NCBI GenBank assembly: GCA_964546815.1
Contig: CAZJLR010000001.1
Location: 558,001 to 622,000, forward strand
Direction: 5' to 3'
Length of the DNA stretch: 64,000 nucleotides
DNA from: JAIEPM01 sp964546815
GTDB taxonomy: Bacteria > Cyanobacteriota > Vampirovibrionia > Obscuribacterales > Obscuribacteraceae
This document shows, one piece after another, positions 27,807-36,531 of this stretch (the stretch's first letter is position 1; every line of letters starts with the position of its first letter). Below the pieces are notes generated by a model, which was not told the origin of the DNA, ran no database searches, and saw nothing but the letters and a program-made list of their open reading frames with translations. The position numbers were made by a program, and so were the translations under genes.

Positions 27807-27859
27807 GATTCGGTGGATTAGCATCTAATCTTGCAACCACAACAAGGGGCGACTAGACA

Positions 27860-28732
27860 ATGAATGATGCTTTGCCGGGTGGAAATCAATTTGAACAAGT
27901 AGCTGCAAATGATCATGACGATCAACGCAGCGGATTTTTCAGCAACTTACTTCATGAAGCACTGAACGGCCTTCACACCATGCTCGTAGAGGGGCGAGGC
28001 ATTGCGCTAAGCACGTCGAGTGCCCCTGGAGAGGCAAGCAACATTGTGCCTGAAATGGCCATTTCAGACTCAAATAAAGATCCCTATTCTTATGGCGGAG
28101 ATGCCCGCACCCCATCGAACTCACCCGCAGCTGCAAGCCAAGATTTCGATCCATATGCCTATGGTGGCGATACAAATGGTGATCAAAAGGTGCCACCATT
28201 TGCACCATCAGCGAACACCGCTCCAAAAGACGGGTCATCCGACAAAACAGCACCGGGCGTTCCGCCCGCTGACGTGCCACCGTCTACCCCCGATTCGTCT
28301 GACGCGCCGCCATCCAACCCAGACGGACCCGATGCACCTCCCTCTGCTCCCTCCAATCCCGACAGACCGGATACGCCTCCTGCTGCCCCTCAAGATTCAG
28401 ACAAACCGCAAACAGAACCCCAGAAGCCCGACGCTCCAAAACCCGAAGGAGACAAAGAAATAAAAATGGGCGACAGAATGTTCACAGTTCATTCCGATGG
28501 CTCAGCAGAATACAAAGTCGCTAAAGGCGACTGCGTATGGTTCGTTGCGACTGATGTCCTAAAATCTAGAAACGGCAAAGCACCAAATGACGCCCTCATC
28601 GCCGCCGAAGTAAACAAAATTGCAGAAGCTAGCGGACTAACCAAAAATGGCAGAAACCCCAACTTAATTTACCCAGGCGATAAGCTTGTGATTCCACCTG
28701 CAGAAAAATCAGAAAACGAAACCCAATCCTAA
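27860..28732 (+). CDS. LysM-domain protein with Pro-rich linker, no signal peptide
   Basis: 290 residues. A polar N-terminus, two YSYGGDA/YAYGGDT-like repeats (about residues 75-110), a long Pro/Asp/Ser linker and a C-terminal LysM-like domain (from YKVAKGDCVWFVATDVL to LIYPGDKLVIPP). LysM domains bind N-acetylglucosamine polymers such as peptidoglycan. There is no Sec signal although the binding domain belongs outside. AAGGGG precedes the ATG. Next to the GH116 gene and a CACAA-N7-CGGT box. Confidence 0.8.
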   Translation: MNDALPGGNQFEQVAANDHDDQRSGFFSNLLHEALNGLHTMLVEGRGIALSTSSAPGEASNIVPEMAISDSNKDPYSYGGDARTPSNSPAAASQDFDPYAYGGDTNGDQKVPPFAPSANTAPKDGSSDKTAPGVPPADVPPSTPDSSDAPPSNPDGPDAPPSAPSNPDRPDTPPAAPQDSDKPQTEPQKPDAPKPEGDKEIKMGDRMFTVHSDGSAEYKVAKGDCVWFVATDVLKSRNGKAPNDALIAAEVNKIAEASGLTKNGRNPNLIYPGDKLVIPPAEKSENETQS

Positions 28733-28780
28733 GCTGGCTCGATTAGATCAAAACCAAAAAGAGAATCCGCATAATTACGA

Positions 28781-28811
28781 AAATGCAGCTTACTATAAGT
28801 GAGCTGCATTT
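28781..28811. terminator. Bidirectional-type hairpin between convergent genes
   Basis: AAATGCAGCT and AGCTGCATTT form a perfect 10-bp stem around an 11-base loop, between the LysM stop (28732) and the kinase stop (28868). Confidence 0.65.
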
Positions 28812-28867
28812 CCAATTTGACATTCAACTTACGTTAGAACCATGTCCCCAAATCTACCAGTACTGTC

Positions 28868-30595
28868 CTAATGGCAGGCTGCAGGCTCCGAACAGGAAGA
28901 GCTCGAAAGCGCGGTTGGATTGCTGGTCTTGAGTAGAATAAGTTCTTTCATTACCTGAGATAGGTCTGCATTGCGGTTTACTCCGCCGAATGCATCATGG
29001 AGTTGTTTGTAGATTGCGTAGAGTTTGTTGTATGTTTCACGGTTTTCTGCTTTGGGTTTGAAAACGATGTCCTTCAGTGAAGTCATGCTTTGCTGTGCTT
29101 CTTTGATGTTGTCGTGCCCACCTTTCGATTTACCGGCCAGAACTGATGCAGAAACGGCAGCTCCGAGCGCACAAGCCTGGCTTGAACCAGCAAGCTGGAA
29201 GTCGCAGCCAATTACATCCGCATATATTTGCATGAAAAACGGATTTTTCTCGGCGATGCCACCGCAGCAAACTATTTTCTCAACAGGTACACCATATTCG
29301 GTGAGCCGCTCGATTATAGCTCTGGCACCGAAAGCAGTGGCTTCAATTAGGGCGCGATAAATTTCTGCACGCGAAGTATGCAATGTCTGCCCAAGAATCA
29401 AACCGCTTAGAAGCGGGTCTACCAAAATGTTTCGATTGCCGTTGTTCCAGTCAAGCGCCACCAGCCCGCTGCGCCCAGGACCTTGAGCCATCACTTCTTG
29501 TGAAAGCTCTGCGTGCATCTGAGCGTTGCCCTGGCAGACTACTTCTACAAACCACTTAAGGATATCGCCGACAGCTGATTGCCCAGCTTCTACTCCATAA
29601 TAGCCTGGCAAAATTGCACCTTTCACAATGCCGCAAATACCATCAATTTGTGGCACAGATTTTTCTGCGCTCATTACAGCGCAATCGCAAGTTGATGTTC
29701 CAATTGCTTTTACAAGGACACCTTCTTCGATACCGCTGCCGATGGCACCGTAGTGCACATCTAATTCTCCAATAGCGATTGGAATGCCTTGAACCAAGCC
29801 CAGCTTAGCGGCCCATTCCTCGCACAAGTTTCCTGCCGCAGTGCTTGCGTCATACGCTTTTTCATACAATCGGTCTCTAAGAGAAGCCAATTCGGGAGCA
29901 AGCTTCGACAGAAACTCTTTGTCGGGAAGCCCACCCCATGCGCCTTCCTCGTCGCAATAAAGTGCCTTGTGCCCAGCGGCACAAACACCGCGCTTTATTT
30001 TTAGCGGATTACTAACCCCCGCAAGCACGGAAGGAATATAGTCGCTTAATTCAACCCAGCTGTGTGCTGCGGCGAAAACATCTGGTGACACGTTAAAGCA
30101 ATGCAAAATTTTAGACCAAAACCATTCCGAAGAATAAGTGTTGCCACATTTAGCAATGTACTCAGGACGAATCTGCGCGGCAAGCTTTGTAATTATCTCG
30201 GCTTCGCGAAAACTTGTATGGTCTTTCCACAACCAACATTGAGCTGAAAGATTGTTTTGCCAGACAGATTGCATCGCCAGAGGGCGGTTAGATGCATCAA
30301 CAGGCAATGGGCTGGAGCCCGTACCCGCTACACCCATTGCGACTATCTTGTCAGGCGAGAATGCAGGATTTTTCTTGGCACTTGCAATGGCAGACTTAAC
30401 TGCGGTTTCTAAAGACGAAAAATAGTCGCAAGGATTTTGACGCGCCAGATTATGGTCTGCATGGTCAAGCAAAATGCCTTGCTCGCCACTTGGATAATCT
30501 ACAGAACTCACGGCAATCTCAGTACCATCCTGGCAGTCTACAATCAGGACGCGAACGGAATTGGTACCGAAATCTACACCAAGCGAATAACTCAT
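28868..30595 (-). CDS. araB: Ribulokinase-like FGGY carbohydrate kinase
   Basis: 575 residues, the length of bacterial ribulokinase (about 560) rather than fuculokinase or xylulokinase (about 480-500). The N-terminal phosphate motif SLGVDFGTNSVRVLIVD, the ribulokinase-like block CAAGHKALYCDEEG with GLPDKEFLSKLAPEL, and the FGGY C-terminal ATAFGARAIIE with CCGGIAEKNP are present. It phosphorylates a ketopentose, most likely ribulose to ribulose 5-phosphate. The ATG at 30595 has GGAG six bases before it. It lies downstream of the isomerase gene and should act after it. The symbol is by family. Confidence 0.8.
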   Translation of the reverse strand: MSYSLGVDFGTNSVRVLIVDCQDGTEIAVSSVDYPSGEQGILLDHADHNLARQNPCDYFSSLETAVKSAIASAKKNPAFSPDKIVAMGVAGTGSSPLPVDASNRPLAMQSVWQNNLSAQCWLWKDHTSFREAEIITKLAAQIRPEYIAKCGNTYSSEWFWSKILHCFNVSPDVFAAAHSWVELSDYIPSVLAGVSNPLKIKRGVCAAGHKALYCDEEGAWGGLPDKEFLSKLAPELASLRDRLYEKAYDASTAAGNLCEEWAAKLGLVQGIPIAIGELDVHYGAIGSGIEEGVLVKAIGTSTCDCAVMSAEKSVPQIDGICGIVKGAILPGYYGVEAGQSAVGDILKWFVEVVCQGNAQMHAELSQEVMAQGPGRSGLVALDWNNGNRNILVDPLLSGLILGQTLHTSRAEIYRALIEATAFGARAIIERLTEYGVPVEKIVCCGGIAEKNPFFMQIYADVIGCDFQLAGSSQACALGAAVSASVLAGKSKGGHDNIKEAQQSMTSLKDIVFKPKAENRETYNKLYAIYKQLHDAFGGVNRNADLSQVMKELILLKTSNPTALSSSSCSEPAACH

Positions 30596-30632
30596 GAAGA
30601 ACTCCAACGAGAAGATAGAGAAGGATATTGTA

Positions 30633-30660
30633 GCGGGCGACGCATGGCGTCGCCCCTACA
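30633..30660 (-). repeat. Dispersed REP-like element (TGTAGGGGCGA family), copy 2
   Basis: GGGCGACGC-ATG-GCGTCGCCC is a perfect 9-bp hairpin; on the minus strand it begins TGTAGGGGCGACGC. It sits in the 97-bp gap between the isomerase stop and the kinase start, inside the presumed operon. Confidence 0.7.
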
Positions 30661-30692
30661 AATTATTTCACCAGCCTGCAATAACGAACTGA

Positions 30693-32444
30693 TTACGCCT
30701 TGTGGCGGCGGAGTTTGGCGTTGGTTTCGCCTCCATTTAGCAAGTACAGTAGCGGAATCGGTCGATCTACACCTTCGATGAAAGGCGGGCGAGCAGACCA
30801 GCATGAATGGGATGGTACGTTGTTCAAATCCATCCAATACTCTAATCTTGCAGGCGTTAGCCCCTGAGTCATGTGGAGGTGGTTTGCCGGAGGATAATGT
30901 TTGTATTCATACATCGAAGCATATTTCGGAACTACAAATGTATGAGGCCACGTTGGAGTGGTGGCATCTCCCAGCGCCTTCGCCAATTTTTCTGGAACTT
31001 GGGCGGTTGTTGCTTCATCCCAGCTGAGGCTGAATAAGCCAGAAAGAGTGCTGTAGGCCAATCGTCCGGCGATGCCATCAAGACCACCAGGCGAGGTGAA
31101 TGTAACCGAATTGCCCATGCCGGGGAAGTAGAACTCATCGGCAAGTGGCATTGAGACACGGTCCATAATTTCATCGACGCTGGCACCAGCTCTAGCCGCC
31201 CAGTCAAATGAGGCGCTGCCCGAGTTGCAGCCATCCATCAGTCCTTTGCGAACCCACACTTCGCTTTCATCGAGTTTCAAGCCGATCTTTTCGGCAAGCG
31301 CTTGAAGCTCCCACGGTTCCCAGACTTTACGGAAATCCATGAAAAGCGGTGGGCTGCCACCAGTAAGCGCCGTAAAGAACAACATCGTAAGAAGCCCGGA
31401 GACATCAGCCTCAGTCGCAAACGGCAGAGGGACTTTCTTGCCATTATGATCAAAAGATGCATTGAAAAACGATTCCATAGCATCGGCAACAGGCAGTGGA
31501 ATTCCGCGCTTGTCACTGCCCCACTCAAGCTGACTCATAAAACCGCCGCCAACGGCATTCAAATCTTTCATGATGTCTCGCGTAATCAAATAAAGCGCAA
31601 GACTATCGTTAAAACGCCTGGAGTCTTCTTCGTGACGAATCTCTAGCCTATCGCCGAGCCGCCTATCGACCCACGCACGCATCTCTTTTAATTCGGCGCC
31701 ATCGTATGCCTTTTTCTGCAGCATATCAGCCAACAGTTTCATATCAAGGCGCGTGATTTCTAGACCAAACTGCTTTCTAATCGGGAGAATATTTGCAAGC
31801 GCAGTCTCCATGCCCATGCTGTCGTGACCGAAAACAACTACTCGTTTGCCCTTCAAGGCTTGTGTCGTCACAGCCGCGAAAGCCCAATCAACCATCGCCT
31901 CAGCGGTGCCCTCAGTCATGACTGGATGCATTCCTGAATCTGGCCACGTGCCTACGTTCAAATGTGATAGCCGTCCATATTGTGCCAGAGCACCGTTAGT
32001 TGCGTGTGCAAATACAACACCCGGTTTTGGCCCACTGTTGCCGCAGGTAAAATTAATTGGAGTATCTTCGGGAAACTGTTGAAGCAACGATATAACGCTC
32101 AGCTGCGGAAAAGCCCAGGTATCTGGAGTACAAAGCAAGACATTTACTCCGGCTTCTTTGAACATTGTGGCAACGATGTCTGCTTGTTTTTCACCATCGA
32201 CAAGAATGGGTGAATAAACAACTTTTACAGGCGAACCGTCAGGCATCTTCACTCTATCAGCGAGAATGTCTGCTGCCATCTTCGTAATGTTTCTAGCCCT
32301 TTCTCGTGCTTCAGGTACGATGCGCGGGTCTCCGGCGGCGAAAACACCAATAGCAGGCAAGCTGCCTCTGACACCAGAAGCGCCTTCCGCCAATTCAACT
32401 GCCTTTCTGCCGACGTTTTGCTTCAATGCGTTTACAATCTGCAT
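30693..32444 (-). CDS. fucI: L-fucose/D-arabinose isomerase family protein
   Basis: 583 residues from the ATG at 32444, which has AGGGGG upstream; the frame stays open to 32702 but that extension has no family similarity. The C-terminal half aligns with FucI: MESFFNASFDHNG (metal-ligand Glu), FATEADVSG (Asp), LTGGSPPLFMDFR and NHLHM (His). FucI interconverts L-fucose/L-fuculose and also D-arabinose/D-ribulose using Mn2+. With a ribulokinase next door, D-arabinose to D-ribulose is the more coherent reading, but L-fucose or L-arabinose cannot be excluded. No fuculose aldolase is present. Confidence 0.82.
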   Translation of the reverse strand: MQIVNALKQNVGRKAVELAEGASGVRGSLPAIGVFAAGDPRIVPEARERARNITKMAADILADRVKMPDGSPVKVVYSPILVDGEKQADIVATMFKEAGVNVLLCTPDTWAFPQLSVISLLQQFPEDTPINFTCGNSGPKPGVVFAHATNGALAQYGRLSHLNVGTWPDSGMHPVMTEGTAEAMVDWAFAAVTTQALKGKRVVVFGHDSMGMETALANILPIRKQFGLEITRLDMKLLADMLQKKAYDGAELKEMRAWVDRRLGDRLEIRHEEDSRRFNDSLALYLITRDIMKDLNAVGGGFMSQLEWGSDKRGIPLPVADAMESFFNASFDHNGKKVPLPFATEADVSGLLTMLFFTALTGGSPPLFMDFRKVWEPWELQALAEKIGLKLDESEVWVRKGLMDGCNSGSASFDWAARAGASVDEIMDRVSMPLADEFYFPGMGNSVTFTSPGGLDGIAGRLAYSTLSGLFSLSWDEATTAQVPEKLAKALGDATTPTWPHTFVVPKYASMYEYKHYPPANHLHMTQGLTPARLEYWMDLNNVPSHSCWSARPPFIEGVDRPIPLLYLLNGGETNAKLRRHKA

Positions 32445-32673
32445 AATACCCCCTGGTGATCTTGAGCGCCAAAATTCATCGCTCAGTACTTTCTGTAATC
32501 TTGAAAGCCGAATGGGACGACTAAAAGTCTCTCGTCCGCTTTGTCGGAACCGTACTAAAACTTGCATTAATAAATCCGGTCTGAGTTGTTTATATTTTGT
32601 GAGCGATAGACTTAGTCGCGCACCATTTGCGATACCACGCACCGAGCTAAGAACATCTTCAGATTCACAACAA

Positions 32674-32700
32674 TTACACAAATCAGTCCGGAATTTTTTC
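32674..32700 (+). promoter_or_regulatory. CACAA-N7-CGGA box upstream of GH172 gene
   Basis: TTACACAAATCAGTCCGGAA followed by TTTTTTC. It is in the 334-bp gap between the divergent isomerase and GH172 genes, about 85 bases before the GH172 ATG. The remainder of the gap (32445-32670) shows nothing I can assign. Confidence 0.6.
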
Positions 32701-32778
32701 ATCGATCCGATTTCTACTGAAAGACTGCTTGCTTAGCAAACAGCGGTATCGATATCATTTTTCACCGAGGAACCATAT

Positions 32779-33897
32779 ATGGATCTGTTTTTTAGATCAA
32801 CAGTTAGAAGTGCAAAAGCCCTTGCAGTGCTCGCAACAGTTCCTGCAATGCTGCAGTTTCCCCTAAATTCTCAAGCCGCAACATTGGATGGACTGAACAA
32901 TGAAATGACTTTCACTGCACATCGACTTTCAAGCGCAGATCCAGAGCATAAAAATTCAGATCGACGCCCAATCGAGCCAGGACAAACATTGGAAATTGGT
33001 GAAATACAAGGCGCCGGAAAAGTTACTCATATGTGGTTTACCATCTGGGCAGACTCCCCAGATTATTTGAAAGAATTGGTGTTGCGAATATATTGGGACG
33101 GAGAAAAACAAGCTGCAGTCGAATGCCCTCTCGGTGACTTCTTCGCGCTAGGTTTTGGAAAACTAGTTGACCTCAAAAGCTCAGCGGTTGTGATTGGTGA
33201 ACATGCAGCATTGAATTGTTATTGGCCAATGCCATTCAAGAAAAGTGCTCGTTTTACTCTAACTAACGAAGGAACAAAACCAGTTAAAAGTTGCTATTAC
33301 AATTTTGACTATCAACTAGACAAAAAGCCAAGCAACAACACGGCTTTCTTCCATACTCAATACAGACAGGCTTACCCAACTCCAAGCGGAAAGGATTATC
33401 TGGTTTTAGATGCAAAAGGGCGGGGGCAGTATGTTGGTTGTTTCATCAGCATGCTCGCTAACGCTGATGGATGGTGGGGCGAAGGGAACGACAAATTTTA
33501 CGTGGATGGTGCTAAAACAGCAACCATTGAAGGCACCGGCACCGAAGATTATTTCTGTGGTGCATGGAATTTCGGCGGCGCGATGAAGGAAGGGAAATCG
33601 TTCTATACAGAATATTTCGGCGTCCCACTTTACGATGCCGGCGAGAAACGCGGTATTCGCAACACATGCTATCGCTGGCATGTATTAGACCCAGTACCAT
33701 TTACTTCGTCTTTGCGTTTTGACCTCGAGCACGGAAAAAACGGCTCGGACAACGTGCGCACACCGTCAACAAACAACTACTCAACGGTAGCCTACTACTA
33801 TGTTGATCATGCCAGCGGTGATGGCCCGGCCCTGCCAAATCTTGAGCAACGCAATTCGCAACTGATTCCAATAGCGAAAGATGCGACGGCAAAATAA
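32779..33897 (+). CDS. Exported GH172 (DUF2961) glycosidase
   Basis: 372 residues with a signal peptide (cleavage likely near SQAAT). The family hallmark GTGTEDYFCGAWNFGG is at about residue 255, with KVTHMWFTIW and WPMPFKKSARFTL earlier. Characterised GH172 enzymes act on furanosides: alpha-D-arabinofuranosidases (mycobacterial arabinan) and alpha-D-fructofuranosidase/difructose-dianhydride enzymes. GAGG precedes the ATG. It is divergent from the isomerase/kinase pair, which would process released D-arabinose. Length is normal. Confidence 0.9.
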   Translation: MDLFFRSTVRSAKALAVLATVPAMLQFPLNSQAATLDGLNNEMTFTAHRLSSADPEHKNSDRRPIEPGQTLEIGEIQGAGKVTHMWFTIWADSPDYLKELVLRIYWDGEKQAAVECPLGDFFALGFGKLVDLKSSAVVIGEHAALNCYWPMPFKKSARFTLTNEGTKPVKSCYYNFDYQLDKKPSNNTAFFHTQYRQAYPTPSGKDYLVLDAKGRGQYVGCFISMLANADGWWGEGNDKFYVDGAKTATIEGTGTEDYFCGAWNFGGAMKEGKSFYTEYFGVPLYDAGEKRGIRNTCYRWHVLDPVPFTSSLRFDLEHGKNGSDNVRTPSTNNYSTVAYYYVDHASGDGPALPNLEQRNSQLIPIAKDATAK

Positions 33898-33942
33898 AAG
33901 TCAGAGGCTCGATGGTCAAAGCTGGTCTTAGAGAAAGTACAG

Positions 33943-33971
33943 AAAGTATACCGAAACTGTAGGTATACTTT
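33943..33971. other. 10-bp inverted repeat between GH172 and hydrolase genes
   Basis: AAAGTATACC and GGTATACTTT are perfect inverted repeats nine bases apart, 45 bases after the GH172 stop and 60 before the next start. It may be a terminator with a short T3 tail, or an operator. Confidence 0.45.
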
Positions 33972-34030
33972 GAATCTCAGTCTCATTCGTCCTTAATTAA
34001 CACCGCTGAGACGCGCCGAGGTTCACGAAA

Positions 34031-35380
34031 ATGCGCTTTTTGATCAGTTTGACAATCTTGCTTAGTCTCACGACAGGTACGATTTGTCGAGCCAATGAAT
34101 CAGCTAAGGACAAATTCATTACAATTCCTGTCCTTTATATAACCGACAGGGCCAGGTCAAAATCGAGTTTTGGTGGTCAAAGGAAACTAGAAAACGGTAC
34201 CTCAATATATAACCTGAACACTGGCTCGATTAATTGGTCGCTGAAAAATTCGCAAAACAAAACTTTGACAGACGACGAAAAAAATATTGGTTGGCACGAA
34301 TCAAGCAAGAATGAGACCTCGAAGCCAACACCGCTAGAGGGCTGCGGGAGCAACGAAGCATACAAAAAACTTGGAGAAGCTATCACAGAAGCCGCGTTAA
34401 AGACAGAGAAAAAAGAAGTCTTCGTAATCATCCACGGCTTCAATACAGACTTTGAAGCTGCCACAAAATCCGCCGCAGAACTTGCATACAACGTTGAATG
34501 TCCCGTTGTTGCTTATGACTGGGTGTCGAAAGGAAAAGTAGGTCAATACGCCGTCGACGCTTGTAATAACGAGTGGAGTCAGGAACACTTCGACCGCTTT
34601 TTAGACGAACTCAAAATGATAAAAGAGAAGTCGGGAATAAAATTCACGCTACTTGCTCACAGCATGGGCAACAGACTGAGCATTCGTTCTGCGCCGATTC
34701 TCAAAGGGCAGCACATTTTCAAAGGCTTTTACCTGGTAGACCCAGACTTCGATGCCGAGACATTCATTCACTATTTGCTTCGCTACGCGAGAAATACAGA
34801 AGAGATGAGTGCAAACAGCGCAATCAAAGACAAAAGAGAACCAGCAAAAGTAAGCATACTTTTTTCGCATAGAGACCGTGCACTACCTTTCGCAGAAGCA
34901 ATTTTTGGTGGTTACACAAGACTTGGACAAGCCGCAGACAAAATGCTCGCCACAATTTTTGAACCAGCAGCAGAAAGCGAAAGCACAGAGCCAGTAGGCA
35001 AGAAAATGACACCTGAAACTACGACACTGGCACCAGAACTAAGACCCGATTGGCTGCTGAAATTTGAATGGATTGACTTCACTGCAATCGACAAGGGAGC
35101 AGTCGGACACACAATTCCATACGAGCTGATATCTAATCTCTGGTCAAAATCTAAGGCAGGTGAAGGGCTAGAACTCGTAGACAGCGAGAATTCTTCGCCC
35201 AATCACCTCAGTAGATTTTTTCTCGATGCCTTTCACGAAAGACAACACATCTCATCTCGGCTGGGAAATTGCAAACGCGTAGTCGTGGTTAAACCAGAGA
35301 AAGAAAACACTACAAGTACCACCCGCAAAAGCTCCGACGAGAAAACAGTTGCTCCTGAAGTTCCACCGCAATCAAAGTGA
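34031..35380 (+). CDS. Exported alpha/beta hydrolase (DUF900-like)
   Basis: 449 residues with a signal peptide (FLISLTILLSLTTGTICRA). The hydrolase core shows the oxyanion-region motif VIIHGFNTDFEAA and the nucleophile elbow LLAHSMGN (Ser), as in DUF900 esterase/lipase-like proteins; the catalytic His is probably in VGHTIPYELIS. The C-terminus is polar and Lys/Thr-rich. Substrate is unknown. GAGG lies about nine bases before the ATG. Confidence 0.82.
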   Translation: MRFLISLTILLSLTTGTICRANESAKDKFITIPVLYITDRARSKSSFGGQRKLENGTSIYNLNTGSINWSLKNSQNKTLTDDEKNIGWHESSKNETSKPTPLEGCGSNEAYKKLGEAITEAALKTEKKEVFVIIHGFNTDFEAATKSAAELAYNVECPVVAYDWVSKGKVGQYAVDACNNEWSQEHFDRFLDELKMIKEKSGIKFTLLAHSMGNRLSIRSAPILKGQHIFKGFYLVDPDFDAETFIHYLLRYARNTEEMSANSAIKDKREPAKVSILFSHRDRALPFAEAIFGGYTRLGQAADKMLATIFEPAAESESTEPVGKKMTPETTTLAPELRPDWLLKFEWIDFTAIDKGAVGHTIPYELISNLWSKSKAGEGLELVDSENSSPNHLSRFFLDAFHERQHISSRLGNCKRVVVVKPEKENTTSTTRKSSDEKTVAPEVPPQSK

Positions 35381-35407
35381 AACAGACTTTTGGGTCTTGC
35401 CATTTTT

Positions 35408-36019
35408 TCAGCTTCTGTGCCTTAGAAAGCTTGCAAAAGAATGCGAGTCAACAGGTCTGCCGTACATAACATCTGTGCGCAGCACATACTTTTGACCGCT
35501 TTGCACAACAGCCCCTTCATGCAAAGTTCGATGGTCAAAAACCAGTGCAGTGCCTTGAACAGGGCGAATTTGGGTTTCGGGACAATCGTAGAAATTAGTG
35601 GTGCCACCACAAAAGCCATCATTTAAATAAACCATAAAGCTCAGCTTGCTCATTTCATTTTGACTTCGCTGAAAAGCCCCATCATAATGCGGCGCGAATT
35701 TTTCACCTGGTCTATAGCGAAAAAGACGAAATCGTTCATTCAGCCCAAGCATTTGCCATGAACCAATTGTCTCTGGAAGATATGGTCGAGCGCGCTCGAA
35801 CAAATTAACCGCAAGGCCAACATCATCAACCATGACTCGCCCGTTGCTGCGAATATCAGGATAAAAGACCGGACCCACCGCCGTTGTAATCGGAGCCATC
35901 CCAAACCCCAAAGACTCACCTTGGGAAATGAAAAACTCACACTCTTCCGTTGAAAGGAAATTGCGAATTAGAAAGACTTTGTCGGCACGAACTTGTTGTT
36001 TTTTCATCGGTGTATGCAT
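35408..36019 (-). CDS. 2-oxoglutarate/Fe(II)-dependent oxygenase (prolyl 4-hydroxylase-like)
   Basis: 203 residues. The jelly-roll oxygenase core shows the iron ligands in APHYDGA (His-x-Asp) and TLHEGA (distal His) with a basic residue in YVLRTDVMY that would bind 2-oxoglutarate; RFRLFRYRPGE and LSFMVYLNDGFCGG match P4H-like enzymes. It hydroxylates a protein side chain or small molecule, unknown which. The ATG at 36019 has GAGGAA seven bases upstream; an earlier in-frame ATG at 36034 is less well placed. Confidence 0.88.
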   Translation of the reverse strand: MHTPMKKQQVRADKVFLIRNFLSTEECEFFISQGESLGFGMAPITTAVGPVFYPDIRSNGRVMVDDVGLAVNLFERARPYLPETIGSWQMLGLNERFRLFRYRPGEKFAPHYDGAFQRSQNEMSKLSFMVYLNDGFCGGTTNFYDCPETQIRPVQGTALVFDHRTLHEGAVVQSGQKYVLRTDVMYGRPVDSHSFASFLRHRS

Positions 36020-36050
36020 AGAATTTCCTCGCATGAAAATGTCCGCAGAC

Positions 36051-36070
36051 TACACAAACTAGTCCGCCGC
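36051..36070 (+). promoter_or_regulatory. Possible CACAA-N7-CG box
   Basis: TACACAAACTAGTCCGCCGC keeps CACAA, AGTC and the 7-base spacing but ends CGCC. It points towards the hairpin at 36148. Weaker than the other copies. Confidence 0.3.
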
Positions 36071-36147
36071 AAATGACTATTCGTTCAATAAACCAGCGCC
36101 ATATAAGCACTGAGCACATCAGTTCAGCGCCCAGCCCAGCATCGAGC

Positions 36148-36239
36148 AAAACGTCTCAGAAAGGGTGAGCTCAGAGGACCACGGAGGCTCTCGGAGGCTC
36201 TCGGAGAGAACTTCGAGCTCAACCTTTCAGACGTTTTTT
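36148..36239 (+). ncRNA. Candidate structured RNA with 3' T tract
   Basis: Arms 36148-36172 and 36215-36239 pair over about 21 bp in blocks (GAGCTC/GAGCTC, GAAAGG/CCTTTC, AAAACG/CGTTTT) with two mismatches and a 2-base bulge, and end in TTTTTTC. The 42-base loop carries two copies of GGAGGCTCTC and a small inner hairpin CTCTCGGAGAG. It lies in a 512-bp gap (36020-36531) with no convincing gene. It could be a small RNA ending in its own terminator; no known family is recognised. Confidence 0.45.
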
Positions 36240-36278
36240 CGAGAACTTCTTTAATCGTCTCTTATACGTTTACTATAA

Positions 36279-36410
36279 CGCCATCCAGAAGGAATTGTCA
36301 AGCTCGCCAAGCTCGGAAGAACACAGCTGTTGGCAGCTATTGCTAAAGCGGATGATAAAACAGGACAGAAGAAGTCCTCTGTGAGCAAGAAGGCAACAAC
36401 GTCACGATGA
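36279..36410 (+). pseudogene. Orphan coding-like fragment lacking a start codon
   Basis: Between an in-frame stop at 36276 and TGA at 36408 lie 43 codons that read like a genuine Lys/Ala-rich protein end (HPEGIVKLAKLGRTQLLAAI, then AKADDKTGQKKSSVSKK). There is no ATG, GTG or TTG before this part, so it is probably the 3' remnant of a decayed gene, or a short ORF with a rare start. No family is assigned. Confidence 0.35.
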
Positions 36411-36481
36411 CGCTTTCCGGGGTCATATTCTCGCAGAAAGCGCGCCGCGTTGATTTACGAGATAAATGCACAAAAGAAAAA

Positions 36482-36506
36482 GGCGAAGCATGGCTTCGCC
36501 CCTACA
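36482..36506 (-). repeat. Dispersed REP-like element (TGTAGGGGCGA family), copy 3
   Basis: GGCGAAGC-ATG-GCTTCGCC is a perfect 8-bp hairpin; on the minus strand it begins TGTAGGGGCGAAGC. It lies 26 bases downstream of the leftward secreted-protein gene and is preceded there by an A/T-rich run, so it may act as its terminator. Confidence 0.7.
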
Positions 36507-36531
36507 GTTTTTTATTGCTTGATCGATTTTT

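Noticed and set aside
32445..32702. N-terminal extension of the isomerase to 32702
   Set aside because: It has no similarity to FucI, covers the CACAA-N7-CGGA box, and the ATG at 32444 has a good ribosome binding site and gives the family's usual length.
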